A stretch of DNA of 64,000 bases from Robiginitalea aestuariiviva (GCF_029537735.1 NZ_JARPUQ010000003.1:307015-371014); one strand, 5' to 3'; counted from the first letter of the stretch, positions 42,609 through 52,118 are shown. A program made the numbers and translations. The notes: generated by a model not told the origin, from the letters alone.

Positions 42609-45600
42609 TTACTGCCCGTGTTTTTCAATCCATTTCCGGGCGTTTACAAAGGCCTGCAGCCAGGGCGATACCGCATCTTCCCGCTCCGGGTAATAGGCCC
42701 AGTTCCAGGGAAAGATGGAACGTTCAATGTGCGGCATGGTCACCAGGTGGCGTCCGCTGTCGTCGCAAAGCATGGCGGCATTGTAATCGCTGCCGTTCGG
42801 GTTGGCCGGGTAGGCTTCGTATCCGTAGGTGGCTACAATATTGTAACGGTCCCGGGCATAGGGCAGGTGGAATTTGCCTTCCCCGTGGGAAATCCAGACC
42901 CCCAGCGTGGTGCCTTCCAGGCCCGAGAGCATTACCGAGTGGTTGGCGCCCACCTTCACAGAAGTAAAGGCACTTTCGTGCTTCCCCGAATCGTTATACG
43001 TCATTTTGCCGTGGTCCTCGTGGTCCGGGTGGATCAGTTCCAGCTCCATAAACAACTGGCAGCCGTTACAGATCCCGACAGAAAGGGTATCCGGGCGGGA
43101 GAAGAAGCGCTGCAGGGCCTGGTTGGCTTTTTCGTTGTACCGGAAGGCCCCGGCCCACCCTTTGGCACTGCCCAGCACATCGGAGTTGGAGAAGCCCCCA
43201 ACGGCACCGATAAACCGGATATCTTCCAGGGTTTCCCGCCCGCTGATCAGGTCGGTCATGTGGACGTCCTTTACGTCAAAGCCCGCCAGGTACATGGCAT
43301 GGGCCATTTCCCGTTCGGAATTGCTTCCCTTTTCCCGGAGGATAGCAGCCTTGGGCCGTTGCCCAACAGGTTCCAGGCCTTTGGGGAGTTTGCCTTTGAA
43401 TTTTTTGGGGAAACGCAGCTGCAGGGGCTGCGCCTTGTAATTTTCGTACCGCGCCCGGGCCAGATCGCCCGCGGTTTGCTTCTGGTCCAGCAGGAAGGAG
43501 GTCCGGTACCAGGTATCCCGCAGGGCGGCCACATCCAGGGCCACGGTCTGCCTGTGGTTGCGGAGTGCCACCACGGCCTCTTCCCGTACTTCCCCGATTT
43601 TGGCAAAGCGGACCCCTGCTGCGCGCCAGGTGGCTTCAACGGTATCGTCCTTGGCCTGTACCACCACCCCGGCATTTTCCGCAAACAGGAGTTTCAGGGT
43701 GTCCGGTTCCTCCATGGGGGTCAGGTCCAGCTCGGCCCCCAGGTCCAGGTCAGCAAAGCACATTTCCAGCAGGGTTGTCACCAGCCCGCCGGAGCCTACG
43801 TCGTGCCCGGCAAGCAGCTGGCCGTTGCGGATATTTTCCTGCAGCGTATCGAAGACCCTGGCCAGGTAGGCTGCATCTTTTACGTCCGGGGCCTGGGTTC
43901 CCAGCTGCCCCAGCACCTGGGCAAAAGAGGAGCCCCCAAGTTGGAAGGCGTCGGAGGAAACCCCCAGGTAGTAAATGCTGCCCCCTCCTTTTTTGAACAC
44001 GGGCTCCACCACCTTTTTAAGGTCGGAGCAGTGCCCGGCGGCAGAGATGATCACGGTTCCGGGGGCCAGTACCTCCCGGTCCGGGTATTTTTGCTTCATG
44101 GACAGGGAATCCTTTCCCGTCGGGATATTGATCCCCAGCGCTATGGCAAATTCCGAGGCCGCTTCCACCGCCTCGTACAGGCGGGCATCCTCCCCGGGAT
44201 TATTGCAGGGCCACATCCAGTTGGCCGAGAGGGACACTGATTTTAACCCATTTTCCAGGGGCGCCCAAACCAGGTTGGTCAGGGCTTCTGCAATACTGTT
44301 CCGGCTGCCGGCTCCCGCGTGAAGCAGGGCAGATACCGGGCTATGGCCAATGGAAGTGGCCAGGCCTTCCTTCCCTTTGAAATCCAGGGCCATTACCCCG
44401 CAGTTGTTCAGGGGCAGTTGCAGGGGGCCGGCGCATTGCTGTTTGGCCACCCGCCCGCCCACGCAGCGGTCTACCTTGTTGGTAAGCCAGTCCTTGCAGG
44501 CTACCGCCTCCAGTTGCAGGACCTGCTCCAGATACTGGTGCAGGATATTCGGTTCGTATTGGGGCTCGGCATAGCGGCGCTCCTGCCGCTGGTCTTCCAT
44601 TACAGTCTTGGGCGAACTCCCGAACATATCGGAAAGGGCCAGGTCCATGGGCTTTTCAGCGTCGGAGGCAAAGGTGAAGCGGTGGTCTCCTGTAATCTCG
44701 CCCACTTCGTAGAGGGGCGCACGCTCCCGCTCGGCAATGCGGCGCAAAAGGTCCAGGTCCTTGGAAGCCATAACCAGCCCCATGCGTTCCTGGGATTCGT
44801 TGCCGATGATTTCCTTGGCGGACAAGGTGGGGTCACCCACGGGCAGCTTGTCCAGATGGATACGCCCGCCGGTTTCTTCCACCAGTTCGGAGAGGCAGTT
44901 CAGGTGCCCGCCCGCCCCGTGGTCGTGGATGGAGACTATGGGGTTGTGGTCGTTTTCGGCCAGGCCCCGGATGGCGTTGGCTACCCGTTTTTGCATCTCG
45001 GGGTTGGACCGCTGTACGGCGTTCAGTTCAATGGCTGTGCTGAAGGCGCCCGTATCTGCACTGGATACGGCGGCCCCGCCCATCCCGATACGGTAGTTGT
45101 CGCCCCCCATCACCAGCACGCTGTCGCCTTTCCTGGGGGTGTCTTTTTTGGCCTGTTCCGTTTTCCCGTACCCGATGCCCCCGGCCAGCATGATAACCTT
45201 GTCGAAGGCCTGCAGGCGGCCTTCTTCTTCGTGCTCAAAGGTGAGGACGGAGCCGCAGATCAGGGGTTGTCCGAATTTATTCCCGAAATCCGATGCCCCG
45301 TTGGAGGCTTTGATCAGGATATCCATGGGGGTTTGATAGAGCCAGTTGCGCTCCGGAACAAAACGTTCCCAGGGCCTGTCCGCCTCCAGGCGGGAATAGG
45401 CGGTCATGTAAACGGCAGTACCTGCCAGGGGGATGGATCCCTTGCCCCCGGCCAGGCGGTCTCTGATTTCGCCCCCGGAACCCGTGGCAGCCCCGTTAAA
45501 GGGCTCTACGGTTGTGGGGAAGTTGTGGGTCTCCGCCTTCAGGGAAAGCACCGAGGAAAAGGGCGTTTCCCGGTAGTATTCCGGGCGGTCCGGGGCCTGG

Positions 45601-46271
45601 GGCGCAAACTGCACCACTTCGGGGCCCTTCACAAAGGCCACATTGTCCTTGTAGGCAGAAACAATATCGTTGGGGTGCGCCTTGGAGGTCTTTTTAATCA
45701 GCTGAAAGAGGGACTCGGGCATTTCCCGGTGGTCGATCACAAAGGTGCCGTTAAAGATCTTGTGCCGGCAGTGTTCCGAATTTACCTGGCTGAATCCAAA
45801 GACCTCGGAATCGGTCAGGGGGCGGCCCAGGCGTTCGCTCAGGGCTTCCAGGTAGGCCACTTCATCCGGGCTCAATGCCAGGCCTTCCTGGGTATTGTAG
45901 GTGGCAATGTCCGTAATGTCCCGGATCGGGTCCGGCTGGTGTTCGATTTCGAAGATGCCCTGGTGCAGGCCGTTGTATTTCTCGCTCAGCATGGGGTCGT
46001 ATCCCTGGAAATCCGGGGATACGCGCTGGAAGGATTCGATGCGCACCACCCCCTGTATCCCCATGTTCTGGGTAATTTCCGTGGCGTTGGTACTCCAGGG
46101 GGTCACCATGGCTGCCCGGGGTCCAACAAAAAAGGCGTCCACTGACGCCGTATCGAGCTTTGGCCGGTTGCCGAAAAGCCAGGTGAGTTTTGCGATGTCT
46201 TCCGGAAGGAGTTCTCCCTGGTGTTGCAGGGCGTAAAGCTGGGTCTGGGGGTCTCCGAAAAAGTGGATCAT
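42609..46271 (-). CDS. purL: Phosphoribosylformylglycinamidine synthase (large, single chain)
   Basis: A 1220-residue enzyme converting FGAR to FGAM in purine synthesis, in the long form with an attached glutaminase. Features: N-terminal domain, VNSEHCRHKIF, ATGSGGEIRDRLAGGKGS, VSIHDHGAGGHLNCLSE, and the glutaminase Cys in VGICNGCQLF (about 1067). The ATG at 46271 is preferred because the promoter box at 46293-46300 lies downstream of the ATG at 46304 and so excludes it. Confidence 0.95.
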   Translation of the reverse strand: MIHFFGDPQTQLYALQHQGELLPEDIAKLTWLFGNRPKLDTASVDAFFVGPRAAMVTPWSTNATEITQNMGIQGVVRIESFQRVSPDFQGYDPMLSEKYNGLHQGIFEIEHQPDPIRDITDIATYNTQEGLALSPDEVAYLEALSERLGRPLTDSEVFGFSQVNSEHCRHKIFNGTFVIDHREMPESLFQLIKKTSKAHPNDIVSAYKDNVAFVKGPEVVQFAPQAPDRPEYYRETPFSSVLSLKAETHNFPTTVEPFNGAATGSGGEIRDRLAGGKGSIPLAGTAVYMTAYSRLEADRPWERFVPERNWLYQTPMDILIKASNGASDFGNKFGQPLICGSVLTFEHEEEGRLQAFDKVIMLAGGIGYGKTEQAKKDTPRKGDSVLVMGGDNYRIGMGGAAVSSADTGAFSTAIELNAVQRSNPEMQKRVANAIRGLAENDHNPIVSIHDHGAGGHLNCLSELVEETGGRIHLDKLPVGDPTLSAKEIIGNESQERMGLVMASKDLDLLRRIAERERAPLYEVGEITGDHRFTFASDAEKPMDLALSDMFGSSPKTVMEDQRQERRYAEPQYEPNILHQYLEQVLQLEAVACKDWLTNKVDRCVGGRVAKQQCAGPLQLPLNNCGVMALDFKGKEGLATSIGHSPVSALLHAGAGSRNSIAEALTNLVWAPLENGLKSVSLSANWMWPCNNPGEDARLYEAVEAASEFAIALGINIPTGKDSLSMKQKYPDREVLAPGTVIISAAGHCSDLKKVVEPVFKKGGGSIYYLGVSSDAFQLGGSSFAQVLGQLGTQAPDVKDAAYLARVFDTLQENIRNGQLLAGHDVGSGGLVTTLLEMCFADLDLGAELDLTPMEEPDTLKLLFAENAGVVVQAKDDTVEATWRAAGVRFAKIGEVREEAVVALRNHRQTVALDVAALRDTWYRTSFLLDQKQTAGDLARARYENYKAQPLQLRFPKKFKGKLPKGLEPVGQRPKAAILREKGSNSEREMAHAMYLAGFDVKDVHMTDLISGRETLEDIRFIGAVGGFSNSDVLGSAKGWAGAFRYNEKANQALQRFFSRPDTLSVGICNGCQLFMELELIHPDHEDHGKMTYNDSGKHESAFTSVKVGANHSVMLSGLEGTTLGVWISHGEGKFHLPYARDRYNIVATYGYEAYPANPNGSDYNAAMLCDDSGRHLVTMPHIERSIFPWNWAYYPEREDAVSPWLQAFVNARKWIEKHGQ

Positions 46272-46292
46272 ATACGGCCGGTATTTAGGCCA

Positions 46293-46300
46293 CAAAGGTA
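46293..46300 (-). promoter_or_regulatory. -7 promoter box (TACCTTTG) for purL
   Basis: An exact consensus box on the minus strand, 21 bases before the purL ATG. A classic TTTG -33 is not evident. Confidence 0.65.
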
Positions 46301-46358
46301 TCATTTTTAGCCGGATGGCGCAGGCCGAAGTATTAACAATTGGCTTTGGGATTGTTCA

Positions 46359-47573
46359 TTACCCTTCCCGCACGAGGCGCGCCATGTAGAAGCCGTCCGA
46401 GTGGTCCCGCGAGGCCAGCAGGGACTTCTCCCCTTCCAGGCGGAAGGCCTTCCCCGCTTCGGAAGCCAGGAAGGTTTGTACCTGTTCGGCATTTTCGGCC
46501 GGCAGGATGGAACAGGTGGCGTAGACCAGTTTGCCCCCGGGTTTGACCAGGCGGCTGTACCGCTGCAGGATTTCCTGCTGGGTACCGGTAATTTCCTTCA
46601 GGAATTCCGGCTGCAGCTTCCATTTGGCATCCGGGTTGCGTCTCAGGACCCCCAGGCCGGTGCAGGGGGCATCGATCAGGACGCGGTCTGCCGTCCCGGC
46701 CAGGCGCTTCAGGGGTTTGGTAGATTCCAGTACCCGGGTTTCGATATTGAAGGCCCCGGCGCGGCGCGCGCGGCGCTTTAATTCCTGCAGTTTGTTCCCG
46801 TAAATGTCCATGGCCAGCAACTGCCCCTTGTTCTCCATCAATGCCGCCAGGTGGAGGGTTTTGCCCCCGGCGCCCGCACAGGTATCCACCACCCGCATCC
46901 CGGGGGCCGCCTGCAGGAAATGGGCCACCTGCTGGGAGGAAGCATCCTGCACTTCAAAAGCCCCGTCCTGAAACGCCTGGGTTCGAAACACATTGGGGCG
47001 TTCTTCCAGTTCCAGGGCCTCCGGCAACCCATCCAGTGGCTTGGAGGCAATCTGCTCCGCCGCCAGGGCTTGCTGCAATTTTTTACGGTCCCCTTTCAGG
47101 GTATTGGCGCGCAACACCACGGGGGCAGGTTCGTTCTGGGCGTGGAGTTCTTGCTCCCAGAGGCCTTCCCCCAGGCTTTTTTCTCCCAGGGCATCCAGCC
47201 AGTCCGGCACAGATTCCCGGTACTTGCGCTGGGTTTTAAGGGTGTCGTACCGCCCTTTGATCCTGCGGGTGGGGGTGGATGCGAACATTTCCCAGGGGGG
47301 TAGGCGGTGCCCTTTCAGGATGGCCCAAACCGCAAAAATCCGCTGCAGGTCTTCCCGGGAAAACGGGTCCTTAACCTCGGCAATGGCCGCGTAAAGCCGT
47401 TTATAGCGCACCAGCTCGTAAAGGGTTTCCGCAATAAAGCCGCGGTCGCGGCTTCCCCAGCGTTTATCCCGCTTCAGCAGGCGTTCCACGGCCTTGTCCG
47501 CATACTGGCCCTGGTTAAAAATCTGGTCGGCCCCGTCCAGGACGGCCTCTACTAAGTTCCGGTGGAATCGCAT
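46359..47573 (-). CDS. RsmB/NOP2-family RNA m5C methyltransferase
   Basis: A 404-residue enzyme. The N-terminal region resembles the NusB-like RNA-binding domain (AVERLLKRDKRWGSRDRGF). The SAM-binding motif is VVDTCAGAGGKTLHLAA (about 228), and the two active cysteines lie in DAPCTGLG (about 304) and YATCSILPAEN (about 353). It methylates cytosine C5 in rRNA; the exact target is not proven. ATG 47573 is only 5 bases after the promoter box and so is the natural start, preferred over 47600, which is upstream of it. Confidence 0.87.
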   Translation of the reverse strand: MRFHRNLVEAVLDGADQIFNQGQYADKAVERLLKRDKRWGSRDRGFIAETLYELVRYKRLYAAIAEVKDPFSREDLQRIFAVWAILKGHRLPPWEMFASTPTRRIKGRYDTLKTQRKYRESVPDWLDALGEKSLGEGLWEQELHAQNEPAPVVLRANTLKGDRKKLQQALAAEQIASKPLDGLPEALELEERPNVFRTQAFQDGAFEVQDASSQQVAHFLQAAPGMRVVDTCAGAGGKTLHLAALMENKGQLLAMDIYGNKLQELKRRARRAGAFNIETRVLESTKPLKRLAGTADRVLIDAPCTGLGVLRRNPDAKWKLQPEFLKEITGTQQEILQRYSRLVKPGGKLVYATCSILPAENAEQVQTFLASEAGKAFRLEGEKSLLASRDHSDGFYMARLVREG

Positions 47574-47578
47574 GGCGG

Positions 47579-47615
47579 CAAAGGTATCGTTTTGGGTCAA
47601 ATAAAGGTATCTTTA
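47579..47615. promoter_or_regulatory. Divergent promoter boxes between RNA methyltransferase and YCF48-like gene
   Basis: On the minus strand, TACCTTTG (47579-47586) is 5 bases from the methyltransferase ATG, and a second box TACCTTTA is at 47602-47609. On the plus strand, TATCTTTA (47608-47615) precedes the lipoprotein ATG at 47631. The boxes overlap in a gap of only 57 bases. Confidence 0.55.
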
Positions 47616-47630
47616 CGAGAAAACTACCCC

Positions 47631-48662
47631 ATGAAATATCAGTTTTGGCTGCTGTTGGCCCTGCTGGCCACCGCCGCCTGCAGTGGCCCCGGATCCCATA
47701 GGTATACCCGGGTAACGGTAACAGATTACTATCGGGATTCGGTGTCCATCCGGGCCATAGAACTTATGCCGGGCGCCCTGGCCATGGCCGGGAGCGACGG
47801 GTTTTTCGGTACCCTTGGCCTGGAGGACCACCAGGTGCGTGCCGGGCGGCAGGCCCTTGGGGATACCCTTCCCGAATTCCGGGCCGTAGCTCATACGGCC
47901 ACCGACTTTTTTATGCTCTCCGCAGGGAGTCCGGCCCTGTTGTACAAAACCGGGGACCAGGGACAGATGGAACTGGTGTACCGGGAAGACGGGCCCGAGG
48001 TATTTTACGATGCCATGGCCTTTTGGGATAACCGGGAAGGGATGGCCGTGGGCGATGCCCAGGGCGGGTGTCTGAGTATCCTGGTGACGCGCGATGGCGG
48101 CCAGCATTGGGAAAAGCTGCCCTGTACCGCGCTACCGGAGGCCCTGAATGGGGAAGGCGCCTTTGCCGCCAGCAATACCAACCTGGTGCTCAAAGGCGAC
48201 CATGCCTGGGTGGTCTCCTCCCGCTCCCGAATCTGGCATTCCCCGGACCGGGGCCATACCTGGGAGGTGGTGCAAACCCCTGCTGGCGGGCCCGAGCCCA
48301 CCCAGGGGTTATACAGCCTGGCCTTCTGGGATGAAATCACGGGCTATGCCATAGGCGGGGATTATACCCGGCCGGATGCGGTAAGCCAAAACAAAGCCCG
48401 GACCACAGACGGGGGGCAAAGCTGGGAATTGGTGGCAGACGGGCAGCAGCCCGGGTACAAAAGTTGCGTACAGTACGTGCCGGGTGCCGGGGGGCTGGAC
48501 CTGGTAGCGGTAGGGTTTACCGGGGTTTCTTATTCCGGGGATGGAGGGCTGCATTGGCAGCACCTGAACGATGAGCCTTTCTATACCCTGCGCTTCCTGA
48601 ATGATTCGGTGGCCTATGCTGCAGGCCGAGGCCGGGTGGCCCGCCTCGTTTTTCGGCAATAG
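47631..48662 (+). CDS. YCF48/BNR-repeat-like lipoprotein
   Basis: A 343-residue lipoprotein (TAACS lipobox, Cys about 15). Bladed repeats with the Asp-box-like pattern S/TxDGGxxW occur: TRDGGQHWEKL, SPDRGHTWEVV, TTDGGQSWELV and SGDGGLHWQHL. This matches the YCF48/photosystem-II-stability-factor-like beta-propellers that are common in exported Bacteroidota proteins. No catalytic motif is seen. It ends 7 bases before the stop of the convergent sensor gene. Confidence 0.78.
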   Translation: MKYQFWLLLALLATAACSGPGSHRYTRVTVTDYYRDSVSIRAIELMPGALAMAGSDGFFGTLGLEDHQVRAGRQALGDTLPEFRAVAHTATDFFMLSAGSPALLYKTGDQGQMELVYREDGPEVFYDAMAFWDNREGMAVGDAQGGCLSILVTRDGGQHWEKLPCTALPEALNGEGAFAASNTNLVLKGDHAWVVSSRSRIWHSPDRGHTWEVVQTPAGGPEPTQGLYSLAFWDEITGYAIGGDYTRPDAVSQNKARTTDGGQSWELVADGQQPGYKSCVQYVPGAGGLDLVAVGFTGVSYSGDGGLHWQHLNDEPFYTLRFLNDSVAYAAGRGRVARLVFRQ

Positions 48663-48669
48663 GGTGGGG

Positions 48670-49128
48670 TTAGGGCATATTGCCGCCCCGCTTGCGGAAT
48701 TCCCGCAGCAGCCGACGCCGGAAATCGTGTTCTGCCTTAAATAGCTTCAGGGTTTTGGAGGCCGAAAGCGTTTTGGCCAAATCCCGGTAGAAACGGCGGT
48801 CCAGGGCATCCTGTTCCTGCTCCAGGGCAAGGTAACGTTCCAGGATATCTTGAGCCTCCCGCTCCCCAAAGGCCTCTCCTGAAGCCAGCCGGTTGCGGAT
48901 TTCCTTGATTTCCTGGTTTCGCAAGGCTTCTTTTTTCTTCTCGTATGCGTTGTACATGGGCCAGAAGACAGTGGCTTCCTGCGGGCTGAGTTCCAGGCGC
49001 TCGGTAAAGAAGGCCACTTGCAGCGCCTTGATTTTTTCACGGCTGTCGGGGTCCTGGGCAGTAGCCTGGCGTGGGGCCAGCAGGCAGGCTGCGGCCAGGA
49101 TGCCCAAGAGGGTGATTCTAGTCTTCAT
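48670..49128 (-). CDS. Exported helical protein, sensor-of-ECF-sigma type
   Basis: A 152-residue protein with a signal peptide ending near ATAQ. The mature part is almost all helical and highly charged (LSPQEATVFWPMYNAYEKKKEALR, split as LSPQEATVFWP then MYNAYEKKKEA), as in the small Spy/CpxP-like proteins found next to ECF sigma factors in Flavobacteria. It likely sits in the periplasm and feeds back on the sigma-factor system, but the mechanism is not established. Its start overlaps the membrane protein gene upstream by 11 bases. Confidence 0.65.
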   Translation of the reverse strand: MKTRITLLGILAAACLLAPRQATAQDPDSREKIKALQVAFFTERLELSPQEATVFWPMYNAYEKKKEALRNQEIKEIRNRLASGEAFGEREAQDILERYLALEQEQDALDRRFYRDLAKTLSASKTLKLFKAEHDFRRRLLREFRKRGGNMP

Positions 49129-49621
49129 CATTCCAAAAAATTGCATCATCGGATTCCATGTTTTGGTCCAGATAATCCAGGATTTGTTCTTCCCCGGGGC
49201 CGGATTCCATCACGGCATCCAGGGCAATATCTTCCAATGGCAGGGCTTCTGCCAGTTCATAGGTGCTCATCTCGTCGTACCCGTCCAGGTAGGCTTCGAT
49301 TTCAAAACCGGCCAGGTCTTCAAAGGCAGGCGATCCCTGCCCCCCGGTTGGCCGGAGCACCAGGAGCAGGACTACGGCAGCTGCCGCAGCAGCTACCCAA
49401 CCGGATACGGCCCAGAGGTTGCGAACCCGGCCTTTCGGCCGGCGCATGCGCGCCTCCAGGCGGTCGGCAAAGGCATCGAAATACCCCTCGGGTACGCTAA
49501 AACCGTCATCTGCAGGCAGGGAGTCCCCTTCGGCCTGCAGCTGTTGCTCCAGCCGGCCGGGCAGGTCCCGGAAATATCCTTCCGGCACACGAAATCCGCT
49601 ATGTCCCTTTTTTGCCTTCAT
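49118..49621 (-). CDS. Membrane protein with VPEGYF repeats, possible anti-sigma factor
   Basis: A 167-residue protein with two related N-terminal repeats (FRVPEGYFRDLPGRLEQ and FSVPEGYFDAFADRLEA, about residues 10-60), a single membrane helix (VAAAAAAVVLLLVL) and an acidic C-terminal tail. The PEGYF/PENYF motif is common in proteins encoded after ECF sigma factors in Bacteroidota. Cytosolic repeats could bind the sigma factor, but this is inference. The ATG at 49621 is used; the longer frame to 49648 begins with TTG. Confidence 0.6.
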   Translation of the reverse strand: MKAKKGHSGFRVPEGYFRDLPGRLEQQLQAEGDSLPADDGFSVPEGYFDAFADRLEARMRRPKGRVRNLWAVSGWVAAAAAAVVLLLVLRPTGGQGSPAFEDLAGFEIEAYLDGYDEMSTYELAEALPLEDIALDAVMESGPGEEQILDYLDQNMESDDAIFWNDED

Positions 49622-49679
49622 GTATGCTTTAGATGCAGGTTTTGCCAAATGGTTTAAAACCCAATTTGTTATACGCGCC

Positions 49680-50228
49680 TCAGGCGTTTACGGTTTTCAG
49701 ATACTGTTCAATTTTTTTAACGGCATGGTGGTAGGAGGCCTTCAGGGCCCCCACGGAAGTATCCAGCACCTCCGAGATATCGTCGTACTTCATCTCCTCA
49801 AAATACTTCATATTAAAAACCAGCCGCTGTTTTTCCGGCAGGCGGGCCAGGGCCTGCTGCAGTTGCCGCTGGGCGGCATCCCCGTCAAAATAGGGGTCGG
49901 CCTCCAGGCGGGATACCATATATTCCTGCATTTCGGCCTCGTCAAAGCCCTGCATCCGGGATCGTTTCCGCAGGAAGCTCAGGGCCTCATTGGTAGCGAT
50001 TCGGTACAGCCAGGAGTACAACTGGCTGTCTCCCTTAAACTGCCCGATGTGCTTGAATACCTTGATGAAGGTATTTTGCAGGACATCGTCCGTATCGTCG
50101 TGGGAGAGCACAATGCGCCGGATGTGCCAATAGAGCCGCTCCTGGTAGGTCTCTACCAGCCTGCGGAAGGCCAGGTCCCGCTGAGCGGGGTCCCGGAGGG
50201 CTGCTATGAAGTCGGCTTCTGAAGTCAT
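49680..50228 (-). CDS. ECF-type RNA polymerase sigma factor
   Basis: A 182-residue sigma-70 ECF protein. Region 2 is SHDDTDDVLQNTFIKVFKHI followed by LYSWLYRIATNEALSFLRKR (residues about 30-85); region 4 is the LPEKQRLVFNMKYFEEMKYDDIS and SVGALKASYHHAVKKI helices (split as LPEKQRLVFNMKYF and EEMKYDDIS). It is followed by the VPEGYF membrane protein and the exported sensor-type protein, a three-gene cassette. Two ATGGTTTA motifs lie in its leader. Confidence 0.9.
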   Translation of the reverse strand: MTSEADFIAALRDPAQRDLAFRRLVETYQERLYWHIRRIVLSHDDTDDVLQNTFIKVFKHIGQFKGDSQLYSWLYRIATNEALSFLRKRSRMQGFDEAEMQEYMVSRLEADPYFDGDAAQRQLQQALARLPEKQRLVFNMKYFEEMKYDDISEVLDTSVGALKASYHHAVKKIEQYLKTVNA

Positions 50229-50236
50229 TGTGATGG

Positions 50237-50269
50237 ATGGTTTAGACCCGCCCTGCGGCCAATGGTTTA
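50237..50269. repeat. ATGGTTTA motif, two copies upstream of the ECF sigma gene
   Basis: ATGGTTTA is at 50237-50244 and 50262-50269, 25 bases apart, in the 63-base gap before the sigma gene. A third copy is at 49649-49656, in the gap between the sigma gene and the membrane protein gene. The arrangement could be an autoregulatory promoter motif; chance is possible. Confidence 0.35.
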
Positions 50270-50291
50270 AACGGGCCGTTGAAAACCTTTA

Positions 50292-52118
50292 TTATCCGGC
50301 CAGCTGCTGCATTTCCACCAGGCGGCAGTATGCCCCTTTGGCTTCCAGCAATTCGCGGTGCGTTCCGGCTTCTACAATGGCGCCCTTTTGCATCACCACA
50401 ATCAGGTCCGCATGCTGTATGGTGCTCAGGCGGTGGGCAATGACCAGGGAAGTGCGTCCCTGCATCATTTTTTCCAGGGCGTCCTGTACCATGCGTTCGC
50501 TTTCGGTATCCAGGGCCGAGGTGGCCTCGTCCAGGATCATGATGGGCGGGTTCTTGAGCACGGCCCGTGCAATGGAAAGGCGTTGTTTCTGCCCCCCGCT
50601 AAGCTTGTTCCCGCTATCGCCGATAGGGGTGTCGTACCCTTGTGGCAACTGGGCGATAAACTCATGGGCATTGGCAATGCGTGCTGCGGCCTCCACGGCC
50701 TCCTGGGAGGCCCCGGGCAGGCCCAGCAAAATATTGTTGCGCACCGTGTCGTTAAAAAGGATGGAATCCTGGGTAACCAGGCCCATCAGTTTGCGCAGGG
50801 AAGCCTTGGTGACCTGGCGGATATCCACACCGTCCAGGGTAATCCGTCCTTGCTGCACATCGTAGAAGCGCGTGACCAGGTTGGCAATGGTACTTTTTCC
50901 GCTGCCGGAATGCCCCACCAGGGCCACGGTTTTCCCCTTGGGGATGGCCAGGCTGAAGTCTTTCAACACGGGTTCCCCGTCGTACCTGAAGCTTACCCCT
51001 TCCAGGCGCAGTTCGCTTTCGAACCCTTCCAACACCCGACCGTCCTGCGGGTCCTGGATGGGGTTGGGCGTTTCCAGGATTTCGAGGACCCGGTCTGCGG
51101 CGGCATTGCCTTTCTTAACCCCGTAGGAGGCTTTGCTGATAGCCTTGGCAGGGGTGAGGATGTTATAGGCCAGCCCCATATAGGCAATAAAAGAAGAGGC
51201 GTCCAGGGTGCCTTCCACCAAAACCATCCGCCCGCCAAACCAGAGCAGGACCCCAATGACCAGGATCCCCAGGAATTCCCCGACGGGGGAGGCCAGGTTC
51301 TGCCGGTTCAGCAGGCTGTTGGAAAAGCGGAAAAACCGGGAGGTGGACGCCCGGAAACGGCGGCCAAAAGTATTTTCGGCCGTAAAGGCCTTGATCACGC
51401 GCAGCCCGCCAAGGGTTTCCTCCACAATGGACAAAAAGGTCCCCTGTTCCTGTTGCACCCTATCCGATTTGCGCTTCAGGGTCTTGCCGATCCTGGAGAT
51501 CAAAAAGCCCGCGAGGGGTATAAAGATGAATACAAAGAGAGTGAGCTTTACGCTGATCAGGAACATGGCCCCAATGGTAAAGAGGATGGTGAGGGGTTCG
51601 CGAACAATCAGTTCCAGGACGGAAAGGAAGGAATGCTGAATTTCCAGCACATCAGAGGTGATGCGGGCAATCACATCCCCCTTGCGTTTTTCGGAATAAT
51701 AGGAAACGGGCAGCCCCACAATTTTGTCGTAGAGGGCGTTGCGCAAGTCCTTCAAAACTCCATTGCGCAAAAAGGTGATGAAGTACATGGCAAGGTAGTT
51801 GAAGATATTCTTCAACAGGAAGAGCACCAGTACCAGTCCGATCACCCAAACCAGCGCTTGCATTTTATCTTCTGATGCCACAGCGCCCATTTTGAAATAA
51901 AGCGAATCCTTGATATAACTTTCCAGCTGTCCGATTCCTGTGTACACAGGCGCCTTTTCAATAGGCTTGGTCTGTTCGAAAAGTACTTCCAGCATGGGAA
52001 TCAGGGCCACAAAGGACAGGGCGCTGAACAGGGCATACAGGATGTTGAACAGGATATTCAAAGCGCCGTACCGCCGGTAGGGGGCAGCAAAGCGCAGGAT
52101 TTTCCGGAAGTACTTCAT
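50292..52118 (-). CDS. ABC exporter (MsbA-like), membrane and ATPase domains fused
   Basis: A 608-residue half-transporter. Six membrane helices (about 15-330) are followed by an ATPase domain with Walker A GHSGSGKST (about 400), the signature LSGGQKQRLSIARA (about 505) and Walker B IMILDEATSALD (about 526). It probably exports a lipid or lipid-linked sugar as a dimer, like MsbA; the substrate is unknown. Its start overlaps the phosphohexomutase stop as ATGA, suggesting one transcript with cell-envelope sugar metabolism. Confidence 0.88.
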   Translation of the reverse strand: MKYFRKILRFAAPYRRYGALNILFNILYALFSALSFVALIPMLEVLFEQTKPIEKAPVYTGIGQLESYIKDSLYFKMGAVASEDKMQALVWVIGLVLVLFLLKNIFNYLAMYFITFLRNGVLKDLRNALYDKIVGLPVSYYSEKRKGDVIARITSDVLEIQHSFLSVLELIVREPLTILFTIGAMFLISVKLTLFVFIFIPLAGFLISRIGKTLKRKSDRVQQEQGTFLSIVEETLGGLRVIKAFTAENTFGRRFRASTSRFFRFSNSLLNRQNLASPVGEFLGILVIGVLLWFGGRMVLVEGTLDASSFIAYMGLAYNILTPAKAISKASYGVKKGNAAADRVLEILETPNPIQDPQDGRVLEGFESELRLEGVSFRYDGEPVLKDFSLAIPKGKTVALVGHSGSGKSTIANLVTRFYDVQQGRITLDGVDIRQVTKASLRKLMGLVTQDSILFNDTVRNNILLGLPGASQEAVEAAARIANAHEFIAQLPQGYDTPIGDSGNKLSGGQKQRLSIARAVLKNPPIMILDEATSALDTESERMVQDALEKMMQGRTSLVIAHRLSTIQHADLIVVMQKGAIVEAGTHRELLEAKGAYCRLVEMQQLAG

